Made by a program: the position numbers and the translations under genes. This document shows, one piece after another, positions 1 to 7,623 of a DNA stretch of 64,000 nt. Under the pieces are notes generated by a model, which made no database searches, was not told where the DNA came from, and worked only from the letters and a program-made list of their open reading frames with translations. Origin of the DNA: Kitasatospora sp044457565 (GTDB lineage Bacteria; Actinomycetota; Actinomycetes; Streptomycetales; Streptomycetaceae); the NCBI RefSeq assembly GCF_044457565.1, contig NZ_JBITGZ010000015.1, positions 127,648 through 191,647 on the forward strand. The letters run 5' to 3'. Numbering within the stretch: position 1 is the first letter of the stretch; each line of letters opens with the position of its first letter.

Positions 1-310
1 GTGGCCGCCGGCCGCGCCTGAGGCCTGCGGCCTCCGGGGGCTCGGCTCTCCTACCGGCGCGCGCCCCGCCCGCCGGGGCGGCGGCGAAACCCGCTGGATC
101 GAGCGGGCCGTGCTGGCGCAGACTGTCCCGATGCGCCCTGCCGTCCCCCGGCCACGGCGCGCATCAAAGCCCGTAGGCTGGGCAGGTAGGGACCATGGGG
201 CGAGCGGCTCCATGGAGTGAGAGGTTCGAACAGTCGGCAGCCGGCATCGGCGTCCTTGCAGGCCCTGGAGGGCGGGGCGCGGCCGTCGGCCGACCGGAGG
301 GAGACGCTGG
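1..310. other. Window edge, upstream of the PAC2 gene
   Basis: No convincing complete gene. The first 21 bases read V-A-A-G-R-A-stop in frame 1, which could be the tail of a gene that starts before the window, followed at 20-34 by a short inverted repeat (GAGGCC, loop TGC, GGCCTC). This is too little to name a product. The last part, 296-303, is the ribosome binding site GGAGGGAG of the next gene. Long open frames here are GC-rich shadows. Confidence 0.4.
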
Positions 311-1279
311 GTGATCGAGCTGGAAGATGTTCCCGAGTTGATCGACCCGGTGATGGTCTGCGCCTTCGAGGGCTGGAACGACGCGGGCGACGCCGCCTCG
401 GCCGCCGTGGCGCACCTCGACGAGACCTGGGGCGGCAAGGTGTTCGCCGCCCTGGACGCGGAGGACTACTACGACTTCCAGGTCAACCGGCCCACCGTCT
501 GGCTGGACGGCGGGGTCCGCAGGATCACCTGGCCGACCACCCGGCTCTCGGTGATCCGGCTGACCGAGCCCAAGCCCAGGGACATCGTGCTGGTGCGCGG
601 CATCGAGCCCAGCATGCGCTGGCGCTCGTACTGCAACGAACTGCTCGGCTTCGCCCACGAGCTGGGCGTGGAGCTGGTCGTCATCCTCGGCGCGCTGCTC
701 GGCGACACCCCGCACAGCCGGCCGGTCCCGGTCAGCGGCGTCACCTCGGACGCCGAGCTGGCCCGCACCCTGGACCTGGAGGAGAGCCGGTACGAGGGCC
801 CGACCGGCATCGTCGGGGTGCTCCAGGAGGCGTGCTCGCACGCCGGGGTGCCGGCCGTGACGCTGTGGGCGGCGGTGCCGCACTATGTGGCGCAGCCGCC
901 GAACCCCAAGGCCACCCTCGCGCTGATCAACAAGCTGGAGGATCTGCTGGACCTGCGGATCCCGCCGGGCGAGCTCGGCGAGGACTCCCGCGCCTGGCAG
1001 CTCGGGGTGGACCAACTCGCCGCCGAGGACAGTGAGGTGGCCGAGTACGTCCAGCAGCTGGAGGAGGCGCAGGACACCGCGGAGCTCCCGGAGGCCTCCG
1101 GCGACGCCATCGCCCGCGAGTTCGAGCGCTACCTGCGCCGCCGGGAGAACCTCGGCCCGACGGGCGAGAAGCCGGTGGCGGGCCACGCCACCGCGGAGAA
1201 GGCCGGCGAGCCGGAGCCACCCGGCCCCAAGGACACCAAGACCGGCGAGGACGCCTCCGAGCCGGGGGACGGCGAGTAG
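311..1279 (+). CDS. PAC2 (proteasome assembly chaperone) family protein
   Basis: A 322-residue soluble protein without signal peptide or membrane span. The N-terminal about 265 residues read as the actinobacterial PAC2 family, named after eukaryotic proteasome assembly chaperone 2: it opens IELEDVPELIDPVMVCAFEGWNDAG (shown here only as a family-typical opening with the FEGWNDAG stretch near residues 18-25) and has the late conserved VAQPPNPKATLALI-type segment. Residues from about 275 to the end are a charged, Gly/Glu/Pro-rich tail, probably disordered. The GTG start is chosen for the GGAGGGAG site 7 bases upstream. Its biochemical role in bacteria is not established; a link with the actinobacterial proteasome is only suggested by family name. 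It converges on mshC, with a long hairpin between them. Confidence 0.85.
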   Translation: MIELEDVPELIDPVMVCAFEGWNDAGDAASAAVAHLDETWGGKVFAALDAEDYYDFQVNRPTVWLDGGVRRITWPTTRLSVIRLTEPKPRDIVLVRGIEPSMRWRSYCNELLGFAHELGVELVVILGALLGDTPHSRPVPVSGVTSDAELARTLDLEESRYEGPTGIVGVLQEACSHAGVPAVTLWAAVPHYVAQPPNPKATLALINKLEDLLDLRIPPGELGEDSRAWQLGVDQLAAEDSEVAEYVQQLEEAQDTAELPEASGDAIAREFERYLRRRENLGPTGEKPVAGHATAEKAGEPEPPGPKDTKTGEDASEPGDGE

Positions 1280-1294
1280 CCGCAGCGCTGCCAA

Positions 1295-1346
1295 CAGCAC
1301 GAAGAAGGGGTGTCAGGAGGATTCCTGGCACCCCTTCTTCGTGCTG
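1295..1346. terminator. Bidirectional terminator, PAC2 / mshC
   Basis: Inverted repeat with two 24-base arms (1295-1318 and 1323-1346), one G/T-type mismatch, and loop GGAT. It lies 16 bases after the PAC2 stop and 30 bases after the mshC stop on the other strand, so it can serve both convergent genes. Confidence 0.85.
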
Positions 1347-1375
1347 CGCGTGGCACGAGCCTCAGAGCACGAACC

Positions 1376-2605
1376 TCAGAGCGCGACACCCAGCAGGGCG
1401 TCCACCGTCCGCGAGACCAGCCCGGGTGCGCCGATGTCGTCGCCGCCGGCCTCGGCCTGCAGGGCGGCCCAGCGGTCCACGGCCGCCAGCGCCGCTGGCG
1501 CGTCCAGGTCGTTCGCCAGCGCCGCCCGGACCTCGCCGAGCAGGCCATCGGCCGACGGGCCGTCAGGACGGGAGACGGCCGCACGCCAGCGGGCGAGTCG
1601 CTCGACGGCCTCCTCCAGCGTGGCGTTCGTCCACTCCCAGTCGCTGCGGTAGTGGTGCGCCAGCAGCGCCAGGCGGATCGCCGCCGGGTCGACGCCCTCG
1701 CGGCGCACCGCCGAGACGAAGACCAGGTTGCCGCGGGACTTGGACATCTTGTGCCCGTCCAGGGCGACCATGCCGGCGTGCACGTACGCCTGGGCGTACG
1801 GGTGGGCGCCGGTGGCGACCTGGGCGTGGGCGGCACCCATCTCGTGGTGCGGGAAGGAGAGGTCGCTGCCACCGCCCTGGATGTCGAAGGACATCCCGAG
1901 GTACTTCAGGGCGATCGCGACGCACTCGATGTGCCAGCCGGGGCGGCCGTGGCCGAGCTCGGTGTCCCAGGCGGGCTCACCGGGGCGGGCCGAGAGCCAG
2001 AGCAGGGCGTCCAGCGGGTGCTTCTTGCCGGGGCGGTCGGGGTCGCCGCCGCGCTCGGCGAAGACCGGGCGCATCGCCTCGCGGCTGAGGCCGGAGACCT
2101 CGCCGAAGTGCGGGTCCGACTCGACGGAGAAGTAGACGTCGCCGTCGACGTCGTACGCGGCGCCGCTCGCGAGCAGCTTCTTGACCAGCGGGACGATCCA
2201 CGGGATGGACTCGACGGCGCCGATGTAGTGCGCCGGGGGCAGCATCCGCAGGGCGGTCATGTCCTCGCGGAACAGGGCGGTCTCACGCTCCGCCAGTACC
2301 GTCCAGTCCTGGCCGGTCTCGACCGCGCGGGCCAGCAGCGGGTCGTCGACGTCGGTGACGTTCTGGACGTAGAGGACGTCGTGGCCGGCGTCCTTCCAGA
2401 CCCGCTGCACCAGGTCGAAGGCGTTGTAGGTGGCGGCGTGGCCCATGTGGGTCGCGTCGTAGGGGGTGATGCCGCAGACGTAGAGCCGGGCGGTGGGGCC
2501 CTGCGGCACGACCTCGCGGACACAGCCCGCGGCGGTGTCGTGGATTCGCAGGGGGAGCCCCTGACCGGGCAGGGCGGGAACCTCGGAGGCGGGCCAGGCA
2601 TGCAT
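1376..2605 (-). CDS. mshC: Cysteine:glucosaminyl-inositol ligase MshC (mycothiol biosynthesis)
   Basis: MshC joins cysteine to 1-D-myo-inosityl 2-amino-2-deoxy-alpha-D-glucopyranoside with ATP, the third step in making mycothiol, the main actinobacterial thiol. The protein is a class-I cysteinyl-tRNA-synthetase paralogue of 409 residues, the usual MshC length and lacking the tRNA-binding extension of CysS. Visible motifs are Cys44 in CGITPYD, the HIGH-type HMGH at 53-56, GWHIECVA with a zinc-ligand-like Cys near 228, the FPHHE zinc site, and KMSKS at 286-290. The ATG at 2605 (MHAWPASEVP) is chosen because it begins the family-typical N-terminus; an in-frame ATG 24 codons upstream is not supported. 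A TAGATT hexamer at 2613-2618 sits 7 bases before this ATG and there is no close Shine-Dalgarno, so a leaderless message is possible. It follows DUF3090 and a kinase-fold gene on the same strand. Confidence 0.95.
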   Translation of the reverse strand: MHAWPASEVPALPGQGLPLRIHDTAAGCVREVVPQGPTARLYVCGITPYDATHMGHAATYNAFDLVQRVWKDAGHDVLYVQNVTDVDDPLLARAVETGQDWTVLAERETALFREDMTALRMLPPAHYIGAVESIPWIVPLVKKLLASGAAYDVDGDVYFSVESDPHFGEVSGLSREAMRPVFAERGGDPDRPGKKHPLDALLWLSARPGEPAWDTELGHGRPGWHIECVAIALKYLGMSFDIQGGGSDLSFPHHEMGAAHAQVATGAHPYAQAYVHAGMVALDGHKMSKSRGNLVFVSAVRREGVDPAAIRLALLAHHYRSDWEWTNATLEEAVERLARWRAAVSRPDGPSADGLLGEVRAALANDLDAPAALAAVDRWAALQAEAGGDDIGAPGLVSRTVDALLGVAL

Positions 2606-2800
2606 GGGAACCAATCTAACCTCGCGATCATTTGAAAGCCTAACCAGTACGCAAGATCGGCTTGATTCGATATGCATGCCGCCCTGGACCGGACCCGATC
2701 GTTTGCGATCGGATCGGCCTGCGATCCGGATCGGCTCGACGTTGGCTCCGCCCGGGACCGGCTCGGTTCGGGGCGGACTCGGGGCCGGCTCCGCCTCAGG

Positions 2801-3706
2801 TCAGATCGGCGGCCAGGGGATGGACGGCCAGTCCTGCGAGGGCAGCGGATGCACGCCGGTGCTCAGCAGCACGTCGATCCGCGCGCGGGTGGCCACAAGC
2901 TCGGCCCGGGTCAGGTGTTCGGCCAGGCGGGCACCGAGCCCGCCGTCCAGCTCCCGCGCGAGACCGCCGAGCACCGGGCCGGCCTCCTGCGGCAGCGGCC
3001 GCCCGGCCCAGCCCCAGAGCAGCGTGCGCAGCTTGCCGGGCACGGCGAAGGTCACCCCGTGGTCGATGCCGTAGATCCGGCCGTCGGCGGCGCGGATCAG
3101 ATGGCCGCCCTTGCGGTCGGCGTTGTTGAGCACCGCGTCCAGCACGGCCAGGCGCCGCAGCTGTACGTCGTCGGTGTGCACCAGCAGCGCGGTACGGCCC
3201 TCGCCGACGTCGGCCCGCACGATCGGCAGCCAGCCCCTCTCGGGGCCGGCCGGGTCCTGGAGGGCGAGCAGCGGTCCGGCCTGCCGGTCCGGCTCCACCC
3301 AGAGCTGGACCATCCCCGGCCCGTGCGGCCCCTCGCGCAGCACCGTGGGCGGGATCAGCGCCCAGCCGGTGGCGGCGGACACCTCGTACGCGGCGGCCTC
3401 GCGCCCGGCCAGGGTGCCGTCGGGGAAGTCCCAGAGCGGGCGCTCACCGGCCACCGGCTTGTAGACGCACGGCGCCTGAAGACCCTCCAGGCTCGCGGTG
3501 CAGTAGAGCGCGGCGTTGGAGGCGTCGGTGAGCCGGCCGTGGACGGTGATCCGGCCCTCGCGCAGCAGCCGTAGCGCGGTGGGTACGTCGGCGGCCAGCA
3601 CGGCGGCGGCCACCGGGTCGGCCTCGGGGACGGCCGCCGGGCGGGCGCCGGCGGGCCGGGGGGGCGTGTCCGCGTTCAGCGCCGGTAACCGTTCGCGCGC
3701 GGGCAC
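2801..3706 (-). CDS. PI3/PI4-kinase-fold conserved protein (TIGR03843 / SCO1664-type)
   Basis: A 301-residue soluble protein of a family almost confined to actinobacteria and usually coded beside mshC and DUF3090; family members show distant similarity to phosphatidylinositol 3/4-kinases. Kinase-like landmarks are CVYKPVAGERPLWDFPDG (candidate nucleotide-binding lysine), LDAVLNNADRKGGHLI (catalytic-loop-like) and IYGIDHGVTFAV (metal-binding-Asp-like). Substrate is unknown. The GTG start at 3706 has GAGGG about 7 bases upstream and overlaps the end of DUF3090 by 31 bases, indicating translational coupling. With this start, codon 7 (3686-3688) is TTA, a very rare leucine codon in these genomes; a later start (for example CTG at 3679) would remove it, so the start is uncertain. 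Confidence 0.8.
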   Translation of the reverse strand: MPARERLPALNADTPPRPAGARPAAVPEADPVAAAVLAADVPTALRLLREGRITVHGRLTDASNAALYCTASLEGLQAPCVYKPVAGERPLWDFPDGTLAGREAAAYEVSAATGWALIPPTVLREGPHGPGMVQLWVEPDRQAGPLLALQDPAGPERGWLPIVRADVGEGRTALLVHTDDVQLRRLAVLDAVLNNADRKGGHLIRAADGRIYGIDHGVTFAVPGKLRTLLWGWAGRPLPQEAGPVLGGLARELDGGLGARLAEHLTRAELVATRARIDVLLSTGVHPLPSQDWPSIPWPPI

Positions 3707-4248
3707 AGATGGCCCTCGGGGTCGAGCGGGAGGTTGCAGAACGGGCAGGGCTTGCGGCCCGCCGCGACCAGGTCGAGGGCGCGCTTGGCGAAGACCCGGG
3801 CCATCGCGCCGCTGAGCCGCACCCGGAGCATGTCCGGGCCGTTCTCCTCATCCTCGAAGACCGCTTCGGCCTCCTCCTGCGCGCCCTCCTCGCCCTCGAT
3901 CACGGCCTGGGCCTCGACGACCAGGCAGGAGTCGGTGCTGTCCCAGGCCAGCGCCATGGTGCCGACCCGGAACTCCTGCTCCAGCGGGAGGTCGAGCGGG
4001 GCGCTGTCGATCAGGTCGAGCGGCGCGGTGGCGGGGATGGCCGCGTCGCCGCCGCTGCGCCGCAGCGCCTCGTCGAGGACCTCCTCGATGCGCTCGGCGA
4101 GCGCCGCGACCTGGGTCTTCTCCAGCAGCACGCTGGTGATCCGGCCCCGGGCGCTGGCCTGCAGGTAGAACGCCCGGGCGCCGGGCTGGCCGACGGTACC
4201 GGCCACGAACCGTTCGGGCTGGTCGTAGAAGTGGACCTGACGGGGCAC
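3676..4248 (-). CDS. DUF3090 (TIGR03847) conserved protein
   Basis: A 190-residue protein of a family found mainly in actinobacteria, genomically tied to the MSMEG_4193-type phosphomutase and to mshC. It begins PRQVHFYDQPERFVAGTVG and carries LEKTQVAALAERIEEVLDE in the N-terminal half. The last about 15 residues contain CPFCNLPLDPEGHLCPR, a four-cysteine zinc-ribbon-like CxxC...C pattern. GTG at 4248 is preceded by GGAG with 7-base spacing; the longer open frame up to 4365 lacks such a site. No enzymatic role is known. It is followed with overlap by the kinase-fold gene and preceded by the phosphomutase, all on the minus strand. Confidence 0.85.
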   Translation of the reverse strand: MPRQVHFYDQPERFVAGTVGQPGARAFYLQASARGRITSVLLEKTQVAALAERIEEVLDEALRRSGGDAAIPATAPLDLIDSAPLDLPLEQEFRVGTMALAWDSTDSCLVVEAQAVIEGEEGAQEEAEAVFEDEENGPDMLRVRLSGAMARVFAKRALDLVAAGRKPCPFCNLPLDPEGHLCPRANGYRR

Positions 4249-4319
4249 GCTCTCGCTCCGGATCGTTCTGGCGTGGTCAACGGCTTCTCGGTACCCGGGT
4301 GCTCGGCACCCGGGCGACG

Positions 4320-4355
4320 GTGTACGGGCGTTGGTGCACGGGCGCTCGCGTACAC
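4320..4355 (-). promoter_or_regulatory. Inverted repeat upstream of DUF3090
   Basis: GTGTACG (4320-4326) and CGTACAC (4349-4355) form a 7-base inverted repeat separated by 22 bases, 72 bases ahead of the DUF3090 start, in the 160-base gap after the phosphomutase gene. It could be an internal promoter operator; there is no direct support beyond symmetry. Confidence 0.3.
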
Positions 4356-4408
4356 ACGGGCTCACCTGTCACCCTACGGCCTGTCGGCCGGGCCGGGGAC
4401 GGGAGGTG

Positions 4409-5107
4409 TCAGCCCGCCCCGGTGGCGCCGCCCACCACGGCGTCACCGGCCGGGGTGCCGTGGCCACCGGGGCCGGGCGCGAGCGAGGAGAGGTCGCCGG
4501 TGTCCCCCATCCGCAGGACGAACGGGCGCTGCGGGGTGTAGCGGATGGCGGTCACCGAGCATGGGTCGACGTTGATCCGCTGGAAGTGGTCGAGGTGCAG
4601 ACCGAGCGCGTCGGCGACCACCGCCTTGATCACGTCGCCGTGCGAACAGGCGACCCAGACGGCGTCCTCGCCGTGCTCGACGGCGATCTTCTCGTCCCAT
4701 TCGCGGACGGCCGTCACGGTGCGGTGGCTCAGCTCGCGCAGCGACTCCCCGGCGGGGAAGGCGGCGGCCGCCGCGTGGTCCTGGACGGTGCGCCACAGCG
4801 GCTCGCCGGCCAGCTCGGCGAGCGGACGGCCGGTCCAGTCGCCGTAGCGGCACTCCCCCAGCCGCTCGTCCAGCGCCGGGTCGCCGAGCTCGGGGCGGGT
4901 GGCGAGCAGCGGCTCCAGGGTCTGCCGGCAGCGTTCCAGCGGGCTGCTGACGGCCCTGGCCAACGGGATCGCGGCCAGGCGCCCGGCGAGGGCCGCGGCC
5001 TGGTCCCGCCCGGTGTCGTCGAGGTCGACACCCGGGGTCCAACCGGCCAGGATTCCGGCGGTGTTCGCGGTGGAACGGCCGTGTCGCACGAGCAGCAGGG
5101 TCGGCAT
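4409..5107 (-). CDS. Histidine phosphatase, MSMEG_4193-type probable phosphomutase
   Basis: A 232-residue member of the phosphoglycerate-mutase-like histidine phosphatase superfamily. The phosphoacceptor motif LLLVRHGRSTAN is at residues 4-15 with catalytic His9; a second catalytic His is in WVACSHGDVIKAVV, and ERLGECRYGDWTGRPL is the family-typical acidic loop. Members of this subfamily (TIGR03848, MSMEG_4193) co-occur with DUF3090, the kinase-fold protein and mshC, so a role linked to inositol phosphate or mycothiol chemistry has been suggested by context only. It is the first gene of that minus-strand cluster here. The ATG at 5107 starts directly on the family N-terminus. Confidence 0.88.
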   Translation of the reverse strand: MPTLLLVRHGRSTANTAGILAGWTPGVDLDDTGRDQAAALAGRLAAIPLARAVSSPLERCRQTLEPLLATRPELGDPALDERLGECRYGDWTGRPLAELAGEPLWRTVQDHAAAAAFPAGESLRELSHRTVTAVREWDEKIAVEHGEDAVWVACSHGDVIKAVVADALGLHLDHFQRINVDPCSVTAIRYTPQRPFVLRMGDTGDLSSLAPGPGGHGTPAGDAVVGGATGAG

Positions 5108-5276
5108 GGGGCCCAGCGTACGTCCCGGCGCGGCGCGGCCGACGGGGGCACCCCCGGCCGAAGGCTCGGCGGACAGTGCGCGGGCGGTGTCCGGGCGGTG
5201 CGGACCGGGTGCCGCTTTCGGCCCTGGAGTGCGCTTTCAGCGGATTTGATGCCGGGAGCGCCGGGCAGGCAGCACA

Positions 5277-6266
5277 ATGTCCCGCATGATCGTCGATTGC
5301 GCCATCTACCGCGACGGCCACCGCATCGAGGGGCCCGAGGACTACTCCGACGCCCTGGCGGCCGCCCGGGCGGCGGGTGACACCTTCCTCTGGATAGGGC
5401 TGGCCGAGCCGACGACGGCTGAGCTCGACCTGGTCAGCGAGGAGTTCGGCCTGCACCCGCTGGCCGTCGAGGACGCGGTGAACGCCCACCAGCGGCCCAA
5501 GCTGGAGTCGTACCCGGACTCGCTGTTCATGGTGCTCAAGACGCTCGGCTACCACTCCGAGGGCCATCTGGTGACCAGCGGCGAGGTGATGCTCTTCCTT
5601 GGCGACAGTTATGTGATGACGGTCCGCCACGGCAGCGACAGTCCGCTGGCGGCGCTGCGGGCACAGCTGGAGAAGCAGCCGGACCTCCTGCGGTACGGGC
5701 CGAGCGCCGTCCTGCACTCGGTCTGCGACACGATCGTGGACGGGTACCTGGAGGCCGCGGACGGCCTCCAGGCCGACCTTGACGAGGTGGAGGCGGACGT
5801 CTTCGCGCCGGGCCGGCCGGTGCGCGGCACGGCGGAACGGATCTACGGCTTCAAGCGGCAGCTGGTGGCGGCCCGGCGGGCCACCGGCCCGCTGCTGGAG
5901 CCGATGCTGCGGCTGGCCAGGGGCGGCGAGCCGTTCGTCGAAGCCGAGGCGCAGCCCTACCTGCGGGACGTGGCGGACCACCTGGCGCGGGCGAATGAGC
6001 AGGTCGAGGGCATGGACCGGCTGCTCACGGACATCCTCAGCGCCAATCTGGCGCAAGTGAGCGTGCAGCAGAACAACGACATGCGGCAGATCTCGGCCTG
6101 GGCGGCGCTCGCCGCGGTGCCGACGATGATCGCGGGCATCTACGGGATGAACTTCGACTTCATGCCCGAGCTGCGCCAGCCCTGGGGGTATCCGGCCGCG
6201 CTGCTGCTGATGACGGTGGTCTGCGTGGGGCTGCACCGGGTGTTCAAGCGCAGCGGCTGGCTGTAG
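5277..6266 (+). CDS. CorA-family divalent cation transporter
   Basis: A 329-residue CorA-type magnesium/cobalt channel subunit of the cytoplasmic membrane. The large N-terminal domain (about 1-265) is cytoplasmic and helical; two membrane spans lie at the C-terminus (about 265-285 and 300-320), with the signature YGMNFDFMPEL carrying the obligatory GMN at the end of the first span. The C-terminus FKRSGWL is short and basic as in the family. Start at 5277 (MSRMIVDCAIYRDGH) or the ATG three codons later are both possible; neither has a strong ribosome site. It faces the LLM oxidoreductase, and the long hairpin between them probably ends both transcripts. Confidence 0.93.
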   Translation: MSRMIVDCAIYRDGHRIEGPEDYSDALAAARAAGDTFLWIGLAEPTTAELDLVSEEFGLHPLAVEDAVNAHQRPKLESYPDSLFMVLKTLGYHSEGHLVTSGEVMLFLGDSYVMTVRHGSDSPLAALRAQLEKQPDLLRYGPSAVLHSVCDTIVDGYLEAADGLQADLDEVEADVFAPGRPVRGTAERIYGFKRQLVAARRATGPLLEPMLRLARGGEPFVEAEAQPYLRDVADHLARANEQVEGMDRLLTDILSANLAQVSVQQNNDMRQISAWAALAAVPTMIAGIYGMNFDFMPELRQPWGYPAALLLMTVVCVGLHRVFKRSGWL

Positions 6267-6270
6267 CGCA

Positions 6271-6333
6271 CGCCGAGGCCCTCGCCCCCCGCGCGGCGCG
6301 GGGGGCGAGGGGCGGGGGGCGAGGGCCTCGGCG
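6271..6333. terminator. Bidirectional terminator with two competing hairpins
   Basis: A perfect 22-base inverted repeat (6271-6292 with 6312-6333) encloses a second copy of the arm, so that 6281-6292 can pair either with 6312-6323 or with 6298-6309 (GCGGGGGGCGAG twice). It begins 4 bases after the CorA stop and ends 20 bases before the stop of the convergent LLM gene. Confidence 0.85.
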
Positions 6334-6352
6334 AAGGCCTCGGCGGGGTGCG

Positions 6353-7402
6353 CTACTCGGCCAGGCCCGCGCGCTCCAGCGCCTCGACGCCGGTGCGCAG
6401 CGCCTGGAGCCGCTCGTCGAGGCTGAATCCGGCCGGGGCCAGGGTCAGGGTGGTGACACCGGCGTCGGCGTAGGCCTGCATCCGGTCGGCGATCCGGGCG
6501 GTGTCGCCGAGCAGCGAGGTGGCGTCGATCAGGTCGTGCGGGACGGCGGCGGCGGCACCGGCGTAGTCCTTGGCGAGATAGCGCTCCTGGATCTCGTCGG
6601 CGGCCTGCTCGTAGCCCATCCGGCGGGTGAGCTGGTTGTAGAAGTTCTTGTCCTTGCTGCCCATGCCGCCGATGTAGAGGGCGGCGTACGAGCGCTGGGC
6701 GTCGGCGGCGGCCTTGATGTCGTCGCTGACCGAGATGGTCACCGTCGGGCAGAGGTCGAAGCCCTCCAGGGTCTTGCCCGCCTTGGCCCGGCCGGCCGCG
6801 AGGGGGTCGATGGAGAGCGCGGCGTGCTCGGGGGCGAAGAAGATGCCGAGCCAGCCGTCGGCGATCTCGCCGGTCTGCTCCAGGTTCTTCGGGCCGATGG
6901 CGGCGATGTACAGCGGGATGTGCTCGCGGACGGGGTGGACGGTCAGCTTGATCGGCTTGCCGGGGCCGCCGGGCAGCGGCAGCGTCCAGTTGGCGCCCTC
7001 GTGGACCAGCCGCTCGCGGGACATCGCCTTGCGGATGATCTCGACGTACTCGCGGGTGCGGGCCAGCGGCTTGTCGAACTTCACGCCGTACCAGCCCTCG
7101 GAGACCTGCGGGCCCGAGACGCCCAGGCCGAGGCGGAAACGGCCGCCGGAGAGGGTGTCCAGGGTGGCGGCGGTCATCGCGGTCATGGCCGGGGTGCGGG
7201 CCGGGATCTGGAAGATCGCCGAGCCGACGTCGATCCGCTCGGTCTTGGCGGCGACGAAGCTGAGGACGGTCGCGGCGTCGGAGCCGTAGGCCTCGGCGGC
7301 CCAGCAGACCGAGTAGCCCAGGCGGTCGGCCTCCTGGGCGACCGCGATGTTGTCGGCGTCCATGCCGAGTCCCCAGTAGCCGAGGTTGATGCCGAGTCGC
7401 AT
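6353..7402 (-). CDS. LLM-class (F420-dependent type) oxidoreductase
   Basis: A 349-residue luciferase-like TIM-barrel oxidoreductase. It begins MRLGINLGYWG and has the family marks LGYSVCWAAEAYGSDA, DVGSAIFQIPARTPAMTAM and SGGRFRLGLGVSG (the bacterial-luciferase-superfamily loop), followed by REYVEIIRKAM and YIAAIGPKNLE. These fit the long-chain F420-dependent subfamily that uses reduced F420 rather than FMN, common in actinobacteria; the substrate cannot be told. The upstream region holds a near-perfect palindrome (7463-7476) that matches the operators in front of etfB. It converges on corA. Confidence 0.88.
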   Translation of the reverse strand: MRLGINLGYWGLGMDADNIAVAQEADRLGYSVCWAAEAYGSDAATVLSFVAAKTERIDVGSAIFQIPARTPAMTAMTAATLDTLSGGRFRLGLGVSGPQVSEGWYGVKFDKPLARTREYVEIIRKAMSRERLVHEGANWTLPLPGGPGKPIKLTVHPVREHIPLYIAAIGPKNLEQTGEIADGWLGIFFAPEHAALSIDPLAAGRAKAGKTLEGFDLCPTVTISVSDDIKAAADAQRSYAALYIGGMGSKDKNFYNQLTRRMGYEQAADEIQERYLAKDYAGAAAAVPHDLIDATSLLGDTARIADRMQAYADAGVTTLTLAPAGFSLDERLQALRTGVEALERAGLAE

Positions 7403-7462
7403 GTGGGTGCCAAGCCTTCCAGTCGGTTTCCGCCGACACTAGCCGCGCGGCAGAGCCTCATG

Positions 7463-7476
7463 CTACTGGCCGGTAG
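7463..7476 (-). promoter_or_regulatory. Palindrome CTACTGGCCGGTAG, candidate operator of the LLM gene
   Basis: A 14-base near-palindrome (one mismatch) 61 bases upstream of the LLM start. It differs by one base from CTACTGGCCAGTAG at 60155-60168 upstream of etfB, suggesting one regulator, for example a TetR-type repressor, for both promoters. Regulator identity is inference. Confidence 0.5.
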
Positions 7477-7623
7477 CTGTGGGCTGTGTCACAACGGCAG
7501 GTTACGGCCCACTGATCGTTCTGCGGGTCTGCACATCTGCCCGGGCACCGGCCGCTACGCTCAGCCGACGTGGAGAAGCCTCACCCCACCTGCATGTTTA
7601 CCAGTTAGCGGAGGGCCTGCCCG

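Noticed and set aside
4443..7439. A 998-codon open frame on the minus strand
   Set aside because: It crosses the CorA gene and the LLM gene in another frame, with Arg/Pro/Gly-rich composition; typical shadow in GC-rich DNA.
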